The notes: generated by a model not told the origin, from the letters alone. 64,000 nt of DNA from Desulforamulus hydrothermalis Lam5 = DSM 18033 (GCF_000315365.1 NZ_CAOS01000009.1:62001-126000), one strand, 5' to 3'. Positions 33,637-41,087 are shown, counted from the first letter of the stretch. Numbers and translations: made by a program.

Positions 33637-34314
33637 TTAGGCTGCTTTGTGTGACACTGCTGTTTCGTTGAAACTTAAGGCATTACGCGGGCAAACGGCG
33701 GTGCAGCTGCCGCATTTGATGCAATCAGCATCAAGGAAAAGGCCGGTTTGTTTGTCCAGGTGAGGGGTTAGACCCATGGGACAGGCTTTGGCACAAAGAC
33801 CGCAGCCGGTGCACTTTTCGCCAATAAACAGAGGGCGCTTGCCTTGGCCAAACCAGCCGGCCATGGTACCCATCGGGCAAATATGACACCACCCTCTGGG
33901 GTGAACTTTTACCGCCAGAACAATACCTGCCAGGGTGGTTAAGGTGAGCAGGCGTACAAAGGCTAAGCCCATACCATATAAATCACCCCAGGACAAATAC
34001 AGCTGGCTTCCCAGGACTACAATAATCAAACCCAGCATAAACACCTTCAGCTTCTTGGAGCGCAGCCAGGCAGGAACGGGTTTGGTTTGCTGCGGGTTTT
34101 GAAACAACAAGTCAAAAAAGGCACCGCGCGGACACATCCAGTCGCACCAGGAACGGCCGCTGAAGAATGATAAGCCTACCGCCCCAAACATACATAACAG
34201 CAGCAGAAAACCGGCCGGTGGGTAAAGCCAGCCGGCAACAATTACTGCGGGCAAAATAAACCACGTTAAGGCTTGTTTTCGGTAACGACTAAACAACAGT
34301 AAGTTTTTTTTCAT
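33637..34314 (-). CDS. NapH/CcoG-like membrane polyferredoxin
   Basis: 225 residues: four hydrophobic helices (about 14-30, 34-50, 90-108, 120-138) with the cytoplasmic CDWMCPRGAFFDLL and CHICPMGTMAGW motifs of NapH-type proteins (CxxxCP). Two [4Fe-4S] motifs follow, CTGCGLCAKACP and CIKCGSCTAVCP, at the C-terminus. Such proteins pass electrons from quinol to soluble or exported redox partners. ATG 34314 follows AAGGAGGTAA. There is no nap or other reductase gene nearby, so the partner is unknown. Confidence 0.85.
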   Translation of the reverse strand: MKKNLLLFSRYRKQALTWFILPAVIVAGWLYPPAGFLLLLCMFGAVGLSFFSGRSWCDWMCPRGAFFDLLFQNPQQTKPVPAWLRSKKLKVFMLGLIIVVLGSQLYLSWGDLYGMGLAFVRLLTLTTLAGIVLAVKVHPRGWCHICPMGTMAGWFGQGKRPLFIGEKCTGCGLCAKACPMGLTPHLDKQTGLFLDADCIKCGSCTAVCPRNALSFNETAVSHKAA

Positions 34315-34515
34315 AAATATATTACCTCCTTCTGAATGATCATGTTGACTTATTCTAATATAATTAATAATAATTACGCTGTCAATATATTTTTAATAAA
34401 ATTAAATGCTTGTCAAAAAAATGACAAAAAAAATAAAGCAGTAGCAGGGAAAGCGGATATGGTGTGTCGAAGTGATAATAATCACAAATTATATACTTTT
34501 AGGGGTGTTAGCAGC

Positions 34516-35085
34516 ATGCTGGAAACCTGTAACCGTTGTCGGTACGGTGTTGAAATTATTCGCGGGGATTATAAATGTGAAAAACAAGAAATAAAGATTC
34601 CCAGGGATGAAGCACTGTACCCCTTTAGGCGTTGTAACTGGTTTGTGTTTAAAAACAGTTTAATTAAAGTTAAGAGAGTTCACGAAAATGCGGAACTTCC
34701 TAAGCGGGCCACCCCTGAAAGTGCCGGCTTTGATTTGCATACTGTTGAAGATTTTTCACTTGAGCCGGGGGAACATAAGGCGGTGCGGACAGGGTTGGCT
34801 TTTGAAATTCCGGCGGGATACGCCATGTTTATATTCCCGCGTAGCGGCTTGGCAAAAAATCACGGGCTTACCTTGAGTAATGCTGTTGGTGTGGTGGACT
34901 CAGATTACCGGGGCGAAGTTATGGTGCTGCTGCATAATGCAGGAGAATATAAAGTATCCTTCCGTTCTGGTGAGCGAATTGCCCAGGCGGTTATTCAAAC
35001 CCTGCCGGATATTGAACTGGTTGAGTGCGAGGAATTAAGTGAAACGGCCAGGGGTAAAAGTGGCTTTGGCAGCACCGGTTTATAA
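34516..35085 (+). CDS. dut: dUTPase with an extra N-terminal Cys-containing domain
   Basis: 189 residues. From about residue 48 it is a trimeric dUTP diphosphatase with all five motifs: ESAGFDLH, PRSGLAKNHG, GVVDSDYRGEVMVLLHN, ERIAQAVI and GKSGFGSTG. It hydrolyses dUTP to dUMP and pyrophosphate. The first about 45 residues (MLETCNRCRYGVEIIRGDYKCEKQEI...RRCNWF) add CxxC, C and C, a likely small zinc-binding knuckle absent from standard dUTPases of about 145 residues. ATG 34516 follows AGGGGTG by 9 bases; the frame is open upstream, but those codons look non-coding. A 0A-box core TGTCGAA lies at 34465-34471. Confidence 0.85.
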   Translation: MLETCNRCRYGVEIIRGDYKCEKQEIKIPRDEALYPFRRCNWFVFKNSLIKVKRVHENAELPKRATPESAGFDLHTVEDFSLEPGEHKAVRTGLAFEIPAGYAMFIFPRSGLAKNHGLTLSNAVGVVDSDYRGEVMVLLHNAGEYKVSFRSGERIAQAVIQTLPDIELVECEELSETARGKSGFGSTGL

Positions 35086-35111
35086 ATTCATATAAAAATT
35101 GCAATTACCTC

Positions 35112-35140
35112 TTGCCAGAGGGTAAAACTTATGCTAAAAT
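35112..35140 (+). promoter_or_regulatory. promoter of the second tRNA cluster
   Basis: TTGCCA, 17 bases, TAAAAT, with an extended-10-like ATGC before the hexamer; 17 bases before tRNA-Phe. Confidence 0.6.
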
Positions 35141-35157
35141 TCATAATTGCCAACAGT

Positions 35158-35233
<76 letters not shown>

Positions 35234-35249
35234 TATTTCAGCATTTAGT

Positions 35250-35324
35250 GCGGAAGTGGCTCAGTGGTAGAGCATCGCCTTGCCAAGGCGAGGGTCGCGG
35301 GTTCGAATCCCGTCTTCCGCTCCA
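35250..35324 (+). tRNA. tRNA-Gly (GCC), second copy
   Basis: Same sequence as the gene at 33332, with encoded CCA. Confidence 0.96.
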
Positions 35325-35332
35325 TTTTATCT

Positions 35333-35407
35333 GGCGGCATAGCCAAGTGGTAAGGCAGAGGACTGCAAATCCTCCATTCCCCAGTTCAAATCTGGGTGCC
35401 GCCTCCA
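35333..35407 (+). tRNA. tRNA-Cys (GCA), second copy
   Basis: Same sequence as the gene at 33415, with encoded CCA. Confidence 0.95.
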
Positions 35408-35416
35408 TAGGGAAAG

Positions 35417-35454
35417 ATAAGTCACCTGCCGGTAAACAGGTGACTTATTTTGTT
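35417..35454 (+). terminator. terminator of the second tRNA cluster
   Basis: ATAAGTCACCTG/CAGGTGACTTAT stem, then TTTGTTT. The following 195 bases to 35649 hold no gene that I can support. Confidence 0.85.
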
Positions 35455-35649
35455 TATTATTGCTTTTAACAGTATTGCCGACCTGGTTGTCAAATCTTGA
35501 CGGCGGTTCATATGCGTTCAACCGGGGGCCGTACCCCTTCCTGATTCTACGTTATTTGTATGGACGCTGCCACGATTGCTTTTTGCTTACTAAGAAGCGA
35601 TGCTGCAGGTATTTTGCCAGATACCTGCCGGATTAATCTTTAAAATATT

Positions 35650-36267
35650 TTATCGTTTTTTCTTTTTAGCCGGTCGATTTTTTTGACTGGTAATGCGGGG
35701 TTGGTTAAACACTTCCGGTAAATAGGCGGGGGCAGCGGCTACCACAGATTCGCTGATTTCTGCTAAAACTTTATTAATAACTTGTTCCGGCTCAGAATCA
35801 TCCATATCAATAGCAGAAACTACCATAGGCAGAGAAGATTTTATCTGTTCTTTATTATTGACAGGGTGTGGCTGCTCGGCTGCAAAATTAGAGTTAGCCG
35901 GCGGGTTGTCTGCTTTTATTTGATTGCCGGGGGAATAATCAGCCAGGGTTAATGCTGCAATCTGGGCGTTAAGTGAACCGGCCTGGGCAAGGGTTTCTTC
36001 CAGTGCCAGCACTTCTTCGGGTGTTCCTTCAATCCCCAGAGCTTTAATGGCTTCTTCTTGCATTAAACGCACCCATTCAGCCACCAGGTCGAGACCTTCT
36101 TGCAGCTCTTTGAAACTTTGACGAACTGCGTCGCCGATCTGTTTTTCCAGCTCTTCCTGGCGAATAGTAAGGTTTAACAGTTCGTTTCTTTGCGATCTGG
36201 TCAGTGACGCCAGTGGTTTATCCAGGCCATTTATTTTATTTACAATTTGCCGGTATTCACTAAACAC
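35650..36267 (-). CDS. hypothetical coiled-coil protein, 205 residues
   Basis: GTG 36267 follows GGGAGGTATAACT. The N-terminal 110 residues are helical and charged (LTRSQRNELLNLTIRQEELEKQIGDAVRQSFKEL...), followed by a low-complexity Pro/Asn-rich linker, an acidic helix, and a very basic C-terminus PAKKKKR. It may bind nucleic acid or a protein partner; not recognised. Monocistronic. Confidence 0.6.
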   Translation of the reverse strand: MFSEYRQIVNKINGLDKPLASLTRSQRNELLNLTIRQEELEKQIGDAVRQSFKELQEGLDLVAEWVRLMQEEAIKALGIEGTPEEVLALEETLAQAGSLNAQIAALTLADYSPGNQIKADNPPANSNFAAEQPHPVNNKEQIKSSLPMVVSAIDMDDSEPEQVINKVLAEISESVVAAAPAYLPEVFNQPRITSQKNRPAKKKKR

Positions 36268-36429
36268 AGTTATACCTCCCAGGTTGTTTTTTAATAATAT
36301 TTCTAGGCCATAAAGGAAAATCCTTCCAAATATTAAAAATTAAGTTAATTTTTTGATGCAATAATCTGCTGTTATGCTGTTTTTAGCAATTATTGGTTAT
36401 GGTATACTGGATATCAGGAGAGTGATAAA

Positions 36430-36552
36430 GTGGAAGCATTATTGTCATTTTACAGCAGTTTGCCACGAACCCAACTTTTTATTATGTTTATTGCTGTTAC
36501 AGCGGCACTGGTTGCCATAATAATCGGCTTTAACCGTAAATATGGCGATTAA
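36430..36552 (+). CDS. 40-residue single-span membrane protein
   Basis: GTG 36430 is preceded by CAGGAGAGTGATA. The product is VEALLSFYSSLPRTQL followed by one 22-residue hydrophobic helix and a short basic tail FNRKYGD, typical of real bacterial small membrane proteins. Function unknown. Confidence 0.5.
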   Translation: MEALLSFYSSLPRTQLFIMFIAVTAALVAIIIGFNRKYGD

Positions 36553-36571
36553 GTACGCTACAATTTAGATA

Positions 36572-36601
36572 TTGACTTATCTTCCTTATCTGTGGTATAT
36601 T
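36572..36601 (+). promoter_or_regulatory. promoter of the third tRNA cluster
   Basis: TTGACT, 18 bases, TATATT; 22 bases before tRNA-Gly. Confidence 0.6.
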
Positions 36602-36623
36602 ATTAACCGTCGGTTGACGTTTT

Positions 36624-36698
36624 GCGGAAGTGGCTCAGTGGTAGAGCATCGCCTTGCCAAGGCGAGGGTCGCGGGTTCGAATCCCGTCTTCCGCTCCA
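36624..36698 (+). tRNA. tRNA-Gly (GCC), third copy
   Basis: Identical to the genes at 33332 and 35250, with encoded CCA. Confidence 0.96.
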
Positions 36699-36706
36699 GC
36701 AATTGC

Positions 36707-36783
36707 GGAGCTGTGGTGTAGAGGCCTAACATGCCTGCCTGTCACGCAGGAGATCGCGGGTTCGACTCCCGTCAGCTCCGCCA
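36707..36783 (+). tRNA. tRNA-Asp (GTC), second copy
   Basis: Identical to the gene at 33156, with encoded CCA. Confidence 0.96.
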
Positions 36784-36794
36784 AATTTTGTTTA

Positions 36795-36823
36795 TTGACA
36801 AAAATCAATATAATTGTTATACT
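36795..36823 (+). promoter_or_regulatory. sigma-A promoter of tRNA-Leu
   Basis: TTGACA, 17 bases, TATACT; 24 bases before the tRNA. Confidence 0.8.
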
Positions 36824-36847
36824 GTTTAAGCTAAGGTATAAATATTT

Positions 36848-36936
36848 GCCCGGGTGGCGGAATAGGCAGACGCACAGGACTTAAAATCCTGCGGGTAGCG
36901 ATACCCGTGCCGGTTCGACCCCGGCTCCGGGCACCA
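36848..36936 (+). tRNA. tRNA-Leu (TAA)
   Basis: 89-base class II tRNA: acceptor GCCCGGG/TCCGGGC, anticodon loop with TAA (ACTTAAAAT), variable arm CGGGTAGCGATACCCG, T-loop TTCGACC and encoded CCA. It is the likely attachment target: the prophage integrase gene begins within 50 bases of its 3' end. Confidence 0.95.
36910..36936 (+). other. probable attL core within the tRNA-Leu 3' end
   Basis: Tyrosine integrases of this type usually recombine in the T-arm/3' end of a tRNA, which the phage att site restores. The matching attR is outside the window, so the exact core cannot be fixed. Confidence 0.4.
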
Positions 36937-36941
36937 AAATA

Positions 36942-36972
36942 AAGGCCTCCAGGCTATTAACCTGGAGGCCTT
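36942..36972. terminator. bidirectional terminator between tRNA-Leu and integrase
   Basis: Perfect 12-base stem AAGGCCTCCAGG/CCTGGAGGCCTT, placed to stop both the tRNA and the integrase transcripts. Confidence 0.85.
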
Positions 36973-36977
36973 GAAAT

Positions 36978-38069
36978 TTAATTTTGCTTTTGACCAGCGT
37001 TTTGACCACCGCGAAGGTACTGGTCTATTTTTTCTACTACTGCTACATCTCCCTTTGGACGTATATGTTGGTATTTTGATGTCATTGTAATATTGCTGTG
37101 GCCAAGCCTATTTTGTACATGCCGTATATCTATATCTGCATCTAACATTAGTGTTGCATGGAAGTGTCTTAAATCATGGAACCTTATATGTGGGAGCTTG
37201 TTAGAAGCTAGGAAGTTTTTAAAGCGGTGAGAATAATTACCTGGATGACTAGGGTTGCCGTCGTTTGATATTACATAACCTATGGATTTTTTAACAGCTA
37301 AAACTTTTAAAACATCAGCAGGGACCGAAATGGTTCTTGCTGACTTTTTTGTTTTTGGTGGTTTTACTTCTAGGCCGCCAGAGACAGGAACAACAACCTG
37401 TCGAATGGTTAAGGTAGAATTTTTAAAGTCAATATCATTCCATGTGAGTCCGAATACTTCTTCCCTTCGAAGGCCACACATGCCAGCCAAAAGAACAGGT
37501 ATTTCGTGCTCAGTATTTCTTGCTGCATCTAATATTGCATAAAACTGTGACACATCAGGCACGGTTATTTCAAAATCATCAGGGCTAGGTGGATCTACTA
37601 AGGAGCATGGGTTAGTAGGTATTAACCCGTTTTTTACTGCATGCTTCAAGGCCCTTGAAAAGATTCGATGTATCTGCAATATTGTTTTCTCTGAATATTC
37701 CTTCTCTCTTTCGTAATTATAAAATTCCTCGATGTGTATTGGTCGGAGGTTTTTAAGTTTTTTGCCCTTGAAATATGGGATAATATGATTGTCAATGTAT
37801 CTTTTATATCCTTCTTTAGTAGTTGTTTCTAATTTTTTGCAATATACCGAGAACCATTGCTCTAAATATGCGTCAATTGTGAGCTTCCCTGCATCAGCAA
37901 ATGTTCCAGTTTGAAGTTGATATATTATATCGTTTACTAGCTTTTGACATTCTTGCCTCTTGCTAGCATATACATATTTCTGTCTACGCTTCCCAGTAAT
38001 AGGGTCTGGTGGTAACTCTACTCGGCCTTCCCATCTTCCATCTTTCCGTTTACGAACCAATCCTTTCAT
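36978..38069 (-). CDS. int: phage tyrosine integrase
   Basis: 363 residues. The N-terminal Arm-binding domain (GLVRKRKDGRWEGRVELP) is followed by a SAM-like core-binding domain (about 60-160, TIDAYLEQWFSVYC). The catalytic domain has Arg in LAGMCGLRREEVFGLTWND (about 198), the H-x-L-R box HDLRHFHATLML (about 298-309) with His in LGHSNITMTSKYQH (about 325) and the nucleophile Tyr in that stretch. It catalyses site-specific recombination at the adjacent tRNA-Leu. It abuts the repressor gene (one-base overlap), so both may be expressed from the lysogenic promoter. Confidence 0.93.
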   Translation of the reverse strand: MKGLVRKRKDGRWEGRVELPPDPITGKRRQKYVYASKRQECQKLVNDIIYQLQTGTFADAGKLTIDAYLEQWFSVYCKKLETTTKEGYKRYIDNHIIPYFKGKKLKNLRPIHIEEFYNYEREKEYSEKTILQIHRIFSRALKHAVKNGLIPTNPCSLVDPPSPDDFEITVPDVSQFYAILDAARNTEHEIPVLLAGMCGLRREEVFGLTWNDIDFKNSTLTIRQVVVPVSGGLEVKPPKTKKSARTISVPADVLKVLAVKKSIGYVISNDGNPSHPGNYSHRFKNFLASNKLPHIRFHDLRHFHATLMLDADIDIRHVQNRLGHSNITMTSKYQHIRPKGDVAVVEKIDQYLRGGQNAGQKQN

Positions 38070-38395
38070 TAATGCTCCTCCTTATTAAGCAAGTATTGAG
38101 CATAAGAATACAGTTCTTTCCTTTTATCAGGTGAAAGTGAGTTAAAAATTTCCAATAATTCATTAGATGTTAACTCAGGGTATCTTTCGTCACTATACCC
38201 TATGAGCCAGTTAAAGTCGCAATTAAAAAACTTTGCAATAGCCTTTACATTAGAGAGTTTTGGTTCCCTTAGGCCGTTTTCGTATTTGTGTATAGTCCCT
38301 TTGGTTGTTCCTGTGCCTTGGGCAACCTCTTCTAGGGTAAGTTTCTTCTCCTCGCGGAGCAAACGGAGTCTTTGTCCAAACTTTTCTTTCAACAT
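38069..38395 (-). CDS. CI-like repressor, XRE family, no peptidase domain
   Basis: 108 residues from ATG 38395 (GGAGAG upstream). HTH_3 domain at residues 6-62 (LRLLREEKKLTLEEVAQGTGTTKGTIHKYENG). The short C-terminal region (SNELLEIFNSLSPDKRKELYSYAQYLL) could mediate dimerisation. It lacks an S24 peptidase domain, so it should not be cleaved by RecA; induction must use another route, such as an anti-repressor or proteolysis. It is divergent from the cro-like gene. Confidence 0.85.
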   Translation of the reverse strand: MLKEKFGQRLRLLREEKKLTLEEVAQGTGTTKGTIHKYENGLREPKLSNVKAIAKFFNCDFNWLIGYSDERYPELTSNELLEIFNSLSPDKRKELYSYAQYLLNKEEH

Positions 38396-38445
38396 TTTAC
38401 TCTCCAAAGCAATATACCACCTTTCGAAATCAGTATATCAATAGT

Positions 38446-38539
38446 GTAGCCAAAAAGCAATAATTTGTATCCAAAAAGACAAAAAAATAATTGACACAAA
38501 TAGGTGCCCGTGTTACCCTATAAGTATCCAAAAGGAAAC
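38446..38539. promoter_or_regulatory. phage switch region: operators and early promoter
   Basis: The palindrome GTATCC-AAAA-GGAAAC lies at 38524-38539. Half or degenerate copies occur as GTATCCAAAAAGAC at 38467 and GTAGCCAAAAAGCA at 38446. TTGACA at 38491-38496, 17 bases, TACCCT at 38514-38519 makes a candidate rightward promoter overlapping the operator. Binding by the CI- and Cro-like proteins is inferred. Confidence 0.55.
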
Positions 38540-38569
38540 AGGCAAAATGGTGCGAGGGGAGGAAAAGTA

Positions 38570-38782
38570 ATGGCAAAAAAACAAAGGAAACCGCATCTTA
38601 AACTGAAGGCGTTTAGAGTAGAAAGAGCTCTGACGCAAGAAGATATGGCTAAAAGAATAGGAATATCCATCAATGCCTATATCCTAAAGGAAAACGGATA
38701 TCGGGATTTTACCCTTTCAGAGGTTGCAGCTATGGTTAATGAGTTTTCTTTGGATCCTAATAAGATATTTTTTTGTGATTAA
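38570..38782 (+). CDS. Cro-like XRE regulator
   Basis: 70 residues from ATG 38570 behind GAGGGGAGG. One HTH_3 domain (FRVERALTQEDMAKRIGISINAYILKENG...SEVAAMVNEFSLDPNKIFF). First rightward gene of the prophage. Small size and divergent position fit Cro. Confidence 0.85.
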   Translation: MAKKQRKPHLKLKAFRVERALTQEDMAKRIGISINAYILKENGYRDFTLSEVAAMVNEFSLDPNKIFFCD

Positions 38783-38783
38783 A

Positions 38784-38799
38784 GTATCCGATTGGAAAC
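38784..38799. promoter_or_regulatory. second operator palindrome after the cro-like gene
   Basis: GTATCC-GATT-GGAAAC, same half-sites as 38524-38539 but a different centre, beginning two bases after the cro-like stop codon. Confidence 0.5.
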
Positions 38800-38831
38800 A
38801 AATTTTGATGCCAAGAAGAGAGGTGTAACCA

Positions 38832-39203
38832 TTGGCAACAGTCCACCCGTTTCCTAATCAGTCAGTCCGGGCTTTAGTCCATTCGGTTATCCAGATGTAT
38901 GCCGCTGGGAAATGGACCCGGCAGCAAATGATGAGCCAGGTCCATGACACGCTCCGGCAGTATGGTATTTCCAGGCTCAACATCAACAACTACAACGTCC
39001 GGATTGTAGAACCAGTTATCACCAGTGCCGGAGTATTCCCGGTGGTCATCATCGAAGGCGGGGAGGTTTCTGCCAGCATCGGTTGCCCGGCCTGCCACTC
39101 CCGGGAGGCCGGTTATCTGGCCGGGGACTCAACAGTGACAGTGATGTGTAGGAGCTGTGGGTGTATTTATCAGTTCAGGGAGAGAAAGGAGGGCTTGAAA
39201 TGA
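38832..39203 (+). CDS. phage early protein with C-terminal zinc ribbon
   Basis: 123 residues from TTG 38832 (GAGAGGTG upstream). The helical N-terminal half contains VRALVHSVIQMYAAGKWTRQQMMSQVHDTLRQYGI. A hydrophobic strand region follows, then CPACHSREAGYLAGDSTVTVMCRSCGCIYQF (about 85-116), a four-Cys zinc ribbon. Probably a nucleic-acid-binding or protein-binding early factor. The next small ORF overlaps its stop by 4 bases. Confidence 0.65.
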   Translation: MATVHPFPNQSVRALVHSVIQMYAAGKWTRQQMMSQVHDTLRQYGISRLNINNYNVRIVEPVITSAGVFPVVIIEGGEVSASIGCPACHSREAGYLAGDSTVTVMCRSCGCIYQFRERKEGLK

Positions 39204-39274
39204 CAGTGTTCGTAGCTTGCGTTATTTTATCGGCAGTACTCTGGTTTACCTTTCACGGCAAGGCAAACAAGTAA
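39200..39274 (+). CDS. 24-residue membrane peptide
   Basis: ATG 39200 overlaps the preceding stop codon and is preceded by AAAGGAGGG. The product is one hydrophobic helix (VFVACVILSAVLWFTF) with a basic tail HGKANK. The coupling and ribosome site make real translation likely; role unknown. Confidence 0.45.
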   Translation: MTVFVACVILSAVLWFTFHGKANK

Positions 39275-39288
39275 AGGAGGTGAGTAAG

Positions 39289-39741
39289 ATGCAAGTTAAC
39301 ACATTAGAAACCATGGAAAATCTAAAGGATTTAGCCGAAAGGTTCTTAACTATTTACCCGCAGTTAAAGGCCGCTTTGACTGGCCAAACACAACAAACTC
39401 AGACTGCGGAACCTCAGTACGCGAACCCCGACCAGCAAATTTCTCAGTTTCTTCGGGAGCTCGGCACCCCAATGCATGTAAAAGGCTTTGGTTACCTCAA
39501 AACAGCCATAAAGTTACTGCAGGAAAATGAATCGCTGCTGTTTGCTGTCACCAAAGAACTTTACCCAGCCATTGCCAAGCTACACGATACCACCCCAAGC
39601 CGAGTAGAACGAGCCATTAGGCACGCTGTAGAATTGATGGCTGAAAGATGTAGCCCGTTGTATGCTAAATCGTTTACTGACCAACCAACTAACTCGGAGT
39701 TTCTGGCCTGGTGCGTGGAAAATCTCAAATTTCGAGCATAA
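39289..39741 (+). CDS. stand-alone Spo0A C-terminal DNA-binding domain protein (phage-encoded)
   Basis: 150 residues from ATG 39289 (GGAGGTGAGTA upstream). The N-terminal 50 residues are helical with a Gln/Thr-rich linker; no receiver domain. Residues about 60-148 match the Spo0A effector domain: ISQFLRELGTPMHVKGFGYLKTAI, the recognition region YPAIAKLHDTTPSRVERAIRHAVE and PTNSEFLAW. TTxSRVERAIRHA, the 0A-box-reading helix of Spo0A, is essentially intact. The segment between this helix and PTNSEF is shorter than in host Spo0A as I know it and differs in sequence; in Spo0A this region contacts sigma-A. I infer phosphorylation-independent binding at 0A-like boxes, either regulating phage genes or interfering with host sporulation. 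Confidence 0.85.
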   Translation: MQVNTLETMENLKDLAERFLTIYPQLKAALTGQTQQTQTAEPQYANPDQQISQFLRELGTPMHVKGFGYLKTAIKLLQENESLLFAVTKELYPAIAKLHDTTPSRVERAIRHAVELMAERCSPLYAKSFTDQPTNSEFLAWCVENLKFRA

Positions 39742-39748
39742 AAAAAGA

Positions 39749-39764
39749 GCCGTTTTAAAACGGC
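39749..39764. terminator. terminator-like palindrome after the Spo0A-like gene
   Basis: GCCGTTTTAAAACGGC with A-rich flank on the left and ATAAAG on the right; a weak T-run, so possibly attenuating. Confidence 0.45.
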
Positions 39765-39834
39765 CATAAAGAAAATACCTCACGTTAAACTTATCACCTT
39801 GACTGTAAAGTGTCAAGAAGGAGAGTGATTAATA

Positions 39835-39921
39835 ATGCGTAGTCCTTTCAGGATTGCCACGTTCCGGGGGACGGTAGCCGAATTCCGGGAGTGGTTGCGC
39901 CGGATGTGCCAGTCATGCTAA
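39835..39921 (+). CDS. 28-residue small phage protein
   Basis: ATG 39835 behind AAGGAGAGTG. Basic sequence ending RRMCQSC. It overlaps the next gene by 7 bases. Possibly a leader ORF. Confidence 0.4.
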   Translation: MRSPFRIATFRGTVAEFREWLRRMCQSC

Positions 39922-40109
39922 TCCCGCAATGTCTCTGCGGTCGAGATATCACTTTCAGACAAGGCCACAAGGAAAACCATTGTCCGAGGTGCGGGGCCAG
40001 ATGGCTCCGGGATCGTAGCGGATTTTGGGCCTTCGGGCTTAATAAGGTTTGTTTTACACCAAAACAAAAATGGCTTAGGAAGGCAAGGAGGGGCGGTGCG
40101 CATGCCTGA
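39915..40109 (+). CDS. small phage zinc-ribbon protein
   Basis: 64 residues from ATG 39915. CLCGRDITFRQGHKENHCPRCGARW gives a CxC...CxxC zinc ribbon (residues about 6-30), then a very basic C-terminus (KQKWLRKARRGGAHA). Probably binds nucleic acid. Confidence 0.5.
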   Translation: MLIPQCLCGRDITFRQGHKENHCPRCGARWLRDRSGFWAFGLNKVCFTPKQKWLRKARRGGAHA

Positions 40110-40422
40110 ATTAGTAACCTGCTGGAAGCAATATGGTTTAATTCCTTGCTCAGCTACCGACCCCAATTATGACTCTGCTGTAACGAGGATCTCTGACGAG
40201 AGATTGATATATAACCTCATGTATGAAGGCAGGAAATCTGCTTGGAAGAAGCTCCGAAAAGAAGCCGAAAAACGAGGGATCCAGAGACCGTTTGAAGTGC
40301 GTATGAAAGACGGTTCCAGCGAAGTGCTTATGGCCCAATCAAAACAAAGTGCAAAGAAATTGGCCCGAGAACTTGGATATGAAGTTTTAGAAATAATAGA
40401 CAAATGGGAACCAAGGTGGTAG
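40096..40422 (+). CDS. hypothetical phage protein, 106-108 residues
   Basis: Basic protein with YNLMYEGRKSAWKKLRKEAEKRG and MKDGSSEVLMAQSKQSAKKLARELGYEVLEII. GTG 40096 and ATG 40102 both lie behind AAGGAGGGG; the ATG has the better spacing. Overlaps the previous gene's end. No known family recognised. Confidence 0.55.
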   Translation: MRMPELVTCWKQYGLIPCSATDPNYDSAVTRISDERLIYNLMYEGRKSAWKKLRKEAEKRGIQRPFEVRMKDGSSEVLMAQSKQSAKKLARELGYEVLEIIDKWEPRW

Positions 40423-40427
40423 CCGAA

Positions 40428-40829
40428 ATGAAAGTTTCAGGACTAATTTCAGAACTAATCACTCAAGCCCAGCAAATGGGCATCACCGTATATCACCACC
40501 AGGGGCAGGTTCAGGTTAAGATTCCCTGGCCAGTTGAGCGAATACCGGATCCTGCCCGGGCAATCCTTGGGGCTATCAGGGAACTGAAGCCAGAGGTGCT
40601 GGCATACTTCGCGCTCACAGAACCATTTAATGCCCAGTTGGTACTCGCAGCATTAGAGGCCCAGGGAGTTAGATTAGTCCCGGACCAATTGCAAGGATTC
40701 AGGATTTTTATTAACCCAAAAGCTCCGGGTAGGTGCGAGGGAACGGCTATAAAGTTGATTAACAAACTCAACGACCATCGATCTGCTATCATACCGTACC
40801 TATCCGGTCAGCAGGCACCGCCCGGGTGA
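40428..40829 (+). CDS. phage protein with TubC-docking-like repeats
   Basis: 133 residues from ATG 40428. Residues about 1-55 (LISELITQAQQMGITVYHHQGQVQVKIPW...ELKPEVLAYF) resemble the small TubC N-terminal docking-like fold common in phage and plasmid proteins (helix, beta-hairpin, helix ending in 'L.lL'). Residues about 65-130 look like a second, diverged copy (LVLAALEAQGVRLVPDQLQGFRIFI...DHRSAIIPYL). Role unknown. Confidence 0.5.
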   Translation: MKVSGLISELITQAQQMGITVYHHQGQVQVKIPWPVERIPDPARAILGAIRELKPEVLAYFALTEPFNAQLVLAALEAQGVRLVPDQLQGFRIFINPKAPGRCEGTAIKLINKLNDHRSAIIPYLSGQQAPPG

Positions 40830-40991
40830 ACTCCATTGGAGTTATCACGCAAGGAGTGTTATCTGGCAAAACATTGCTTGATGCATTGATGACTGTGATT
40901 TATATCCCGTCGACATTGGGCTTTGCCGAAAGCGCAGTGGCATTAGTCCTAAAGAGGACCAACCTACCAAGGGTAAAGGAGGTCGCAAACA

Positions 40992-41087
40992 TTGATTTTA
41001 AGATGTGCGCTAAATGGCCAAGAGTGCCTTAATTGTACGCCAGACTGTGAACTGATTAAGAACGGCATAGAGGAGGATGCAGAATGA
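40992..41087 (+). CDS. 31-residue Cys-rich phage peptide
   Basis: TTG 40992 is 8 bases after AAAGGAGGT and the stop overlaps the Gp157 start as ATGA. Sequence MILRCALNGQECLNCTPDCELIKNG: four Cys as C-x7-C-x2-C-x3-C, a likely metal knuckle. The longer overlapping frame 40826-41032 has no ribosome site, so I prefer this one. Confidence 0.5.
   Translation: MILRCALNGQECLNCTPDCELIKNGIEEDAE

Noticed and set aside
33330-33671. 113-codon frame over the tRNA cluster, and similar ones at 35131 and 36654
   Set aside because: These are readings through tRNA genes and terminators.
40826-41032. 68-codon frame after the TubC-like gene
   Set aside because: No ribosome site; the overlapping 31-residue frame at 40992 has a strong site and ATGA coupling to the Gp157 gene.
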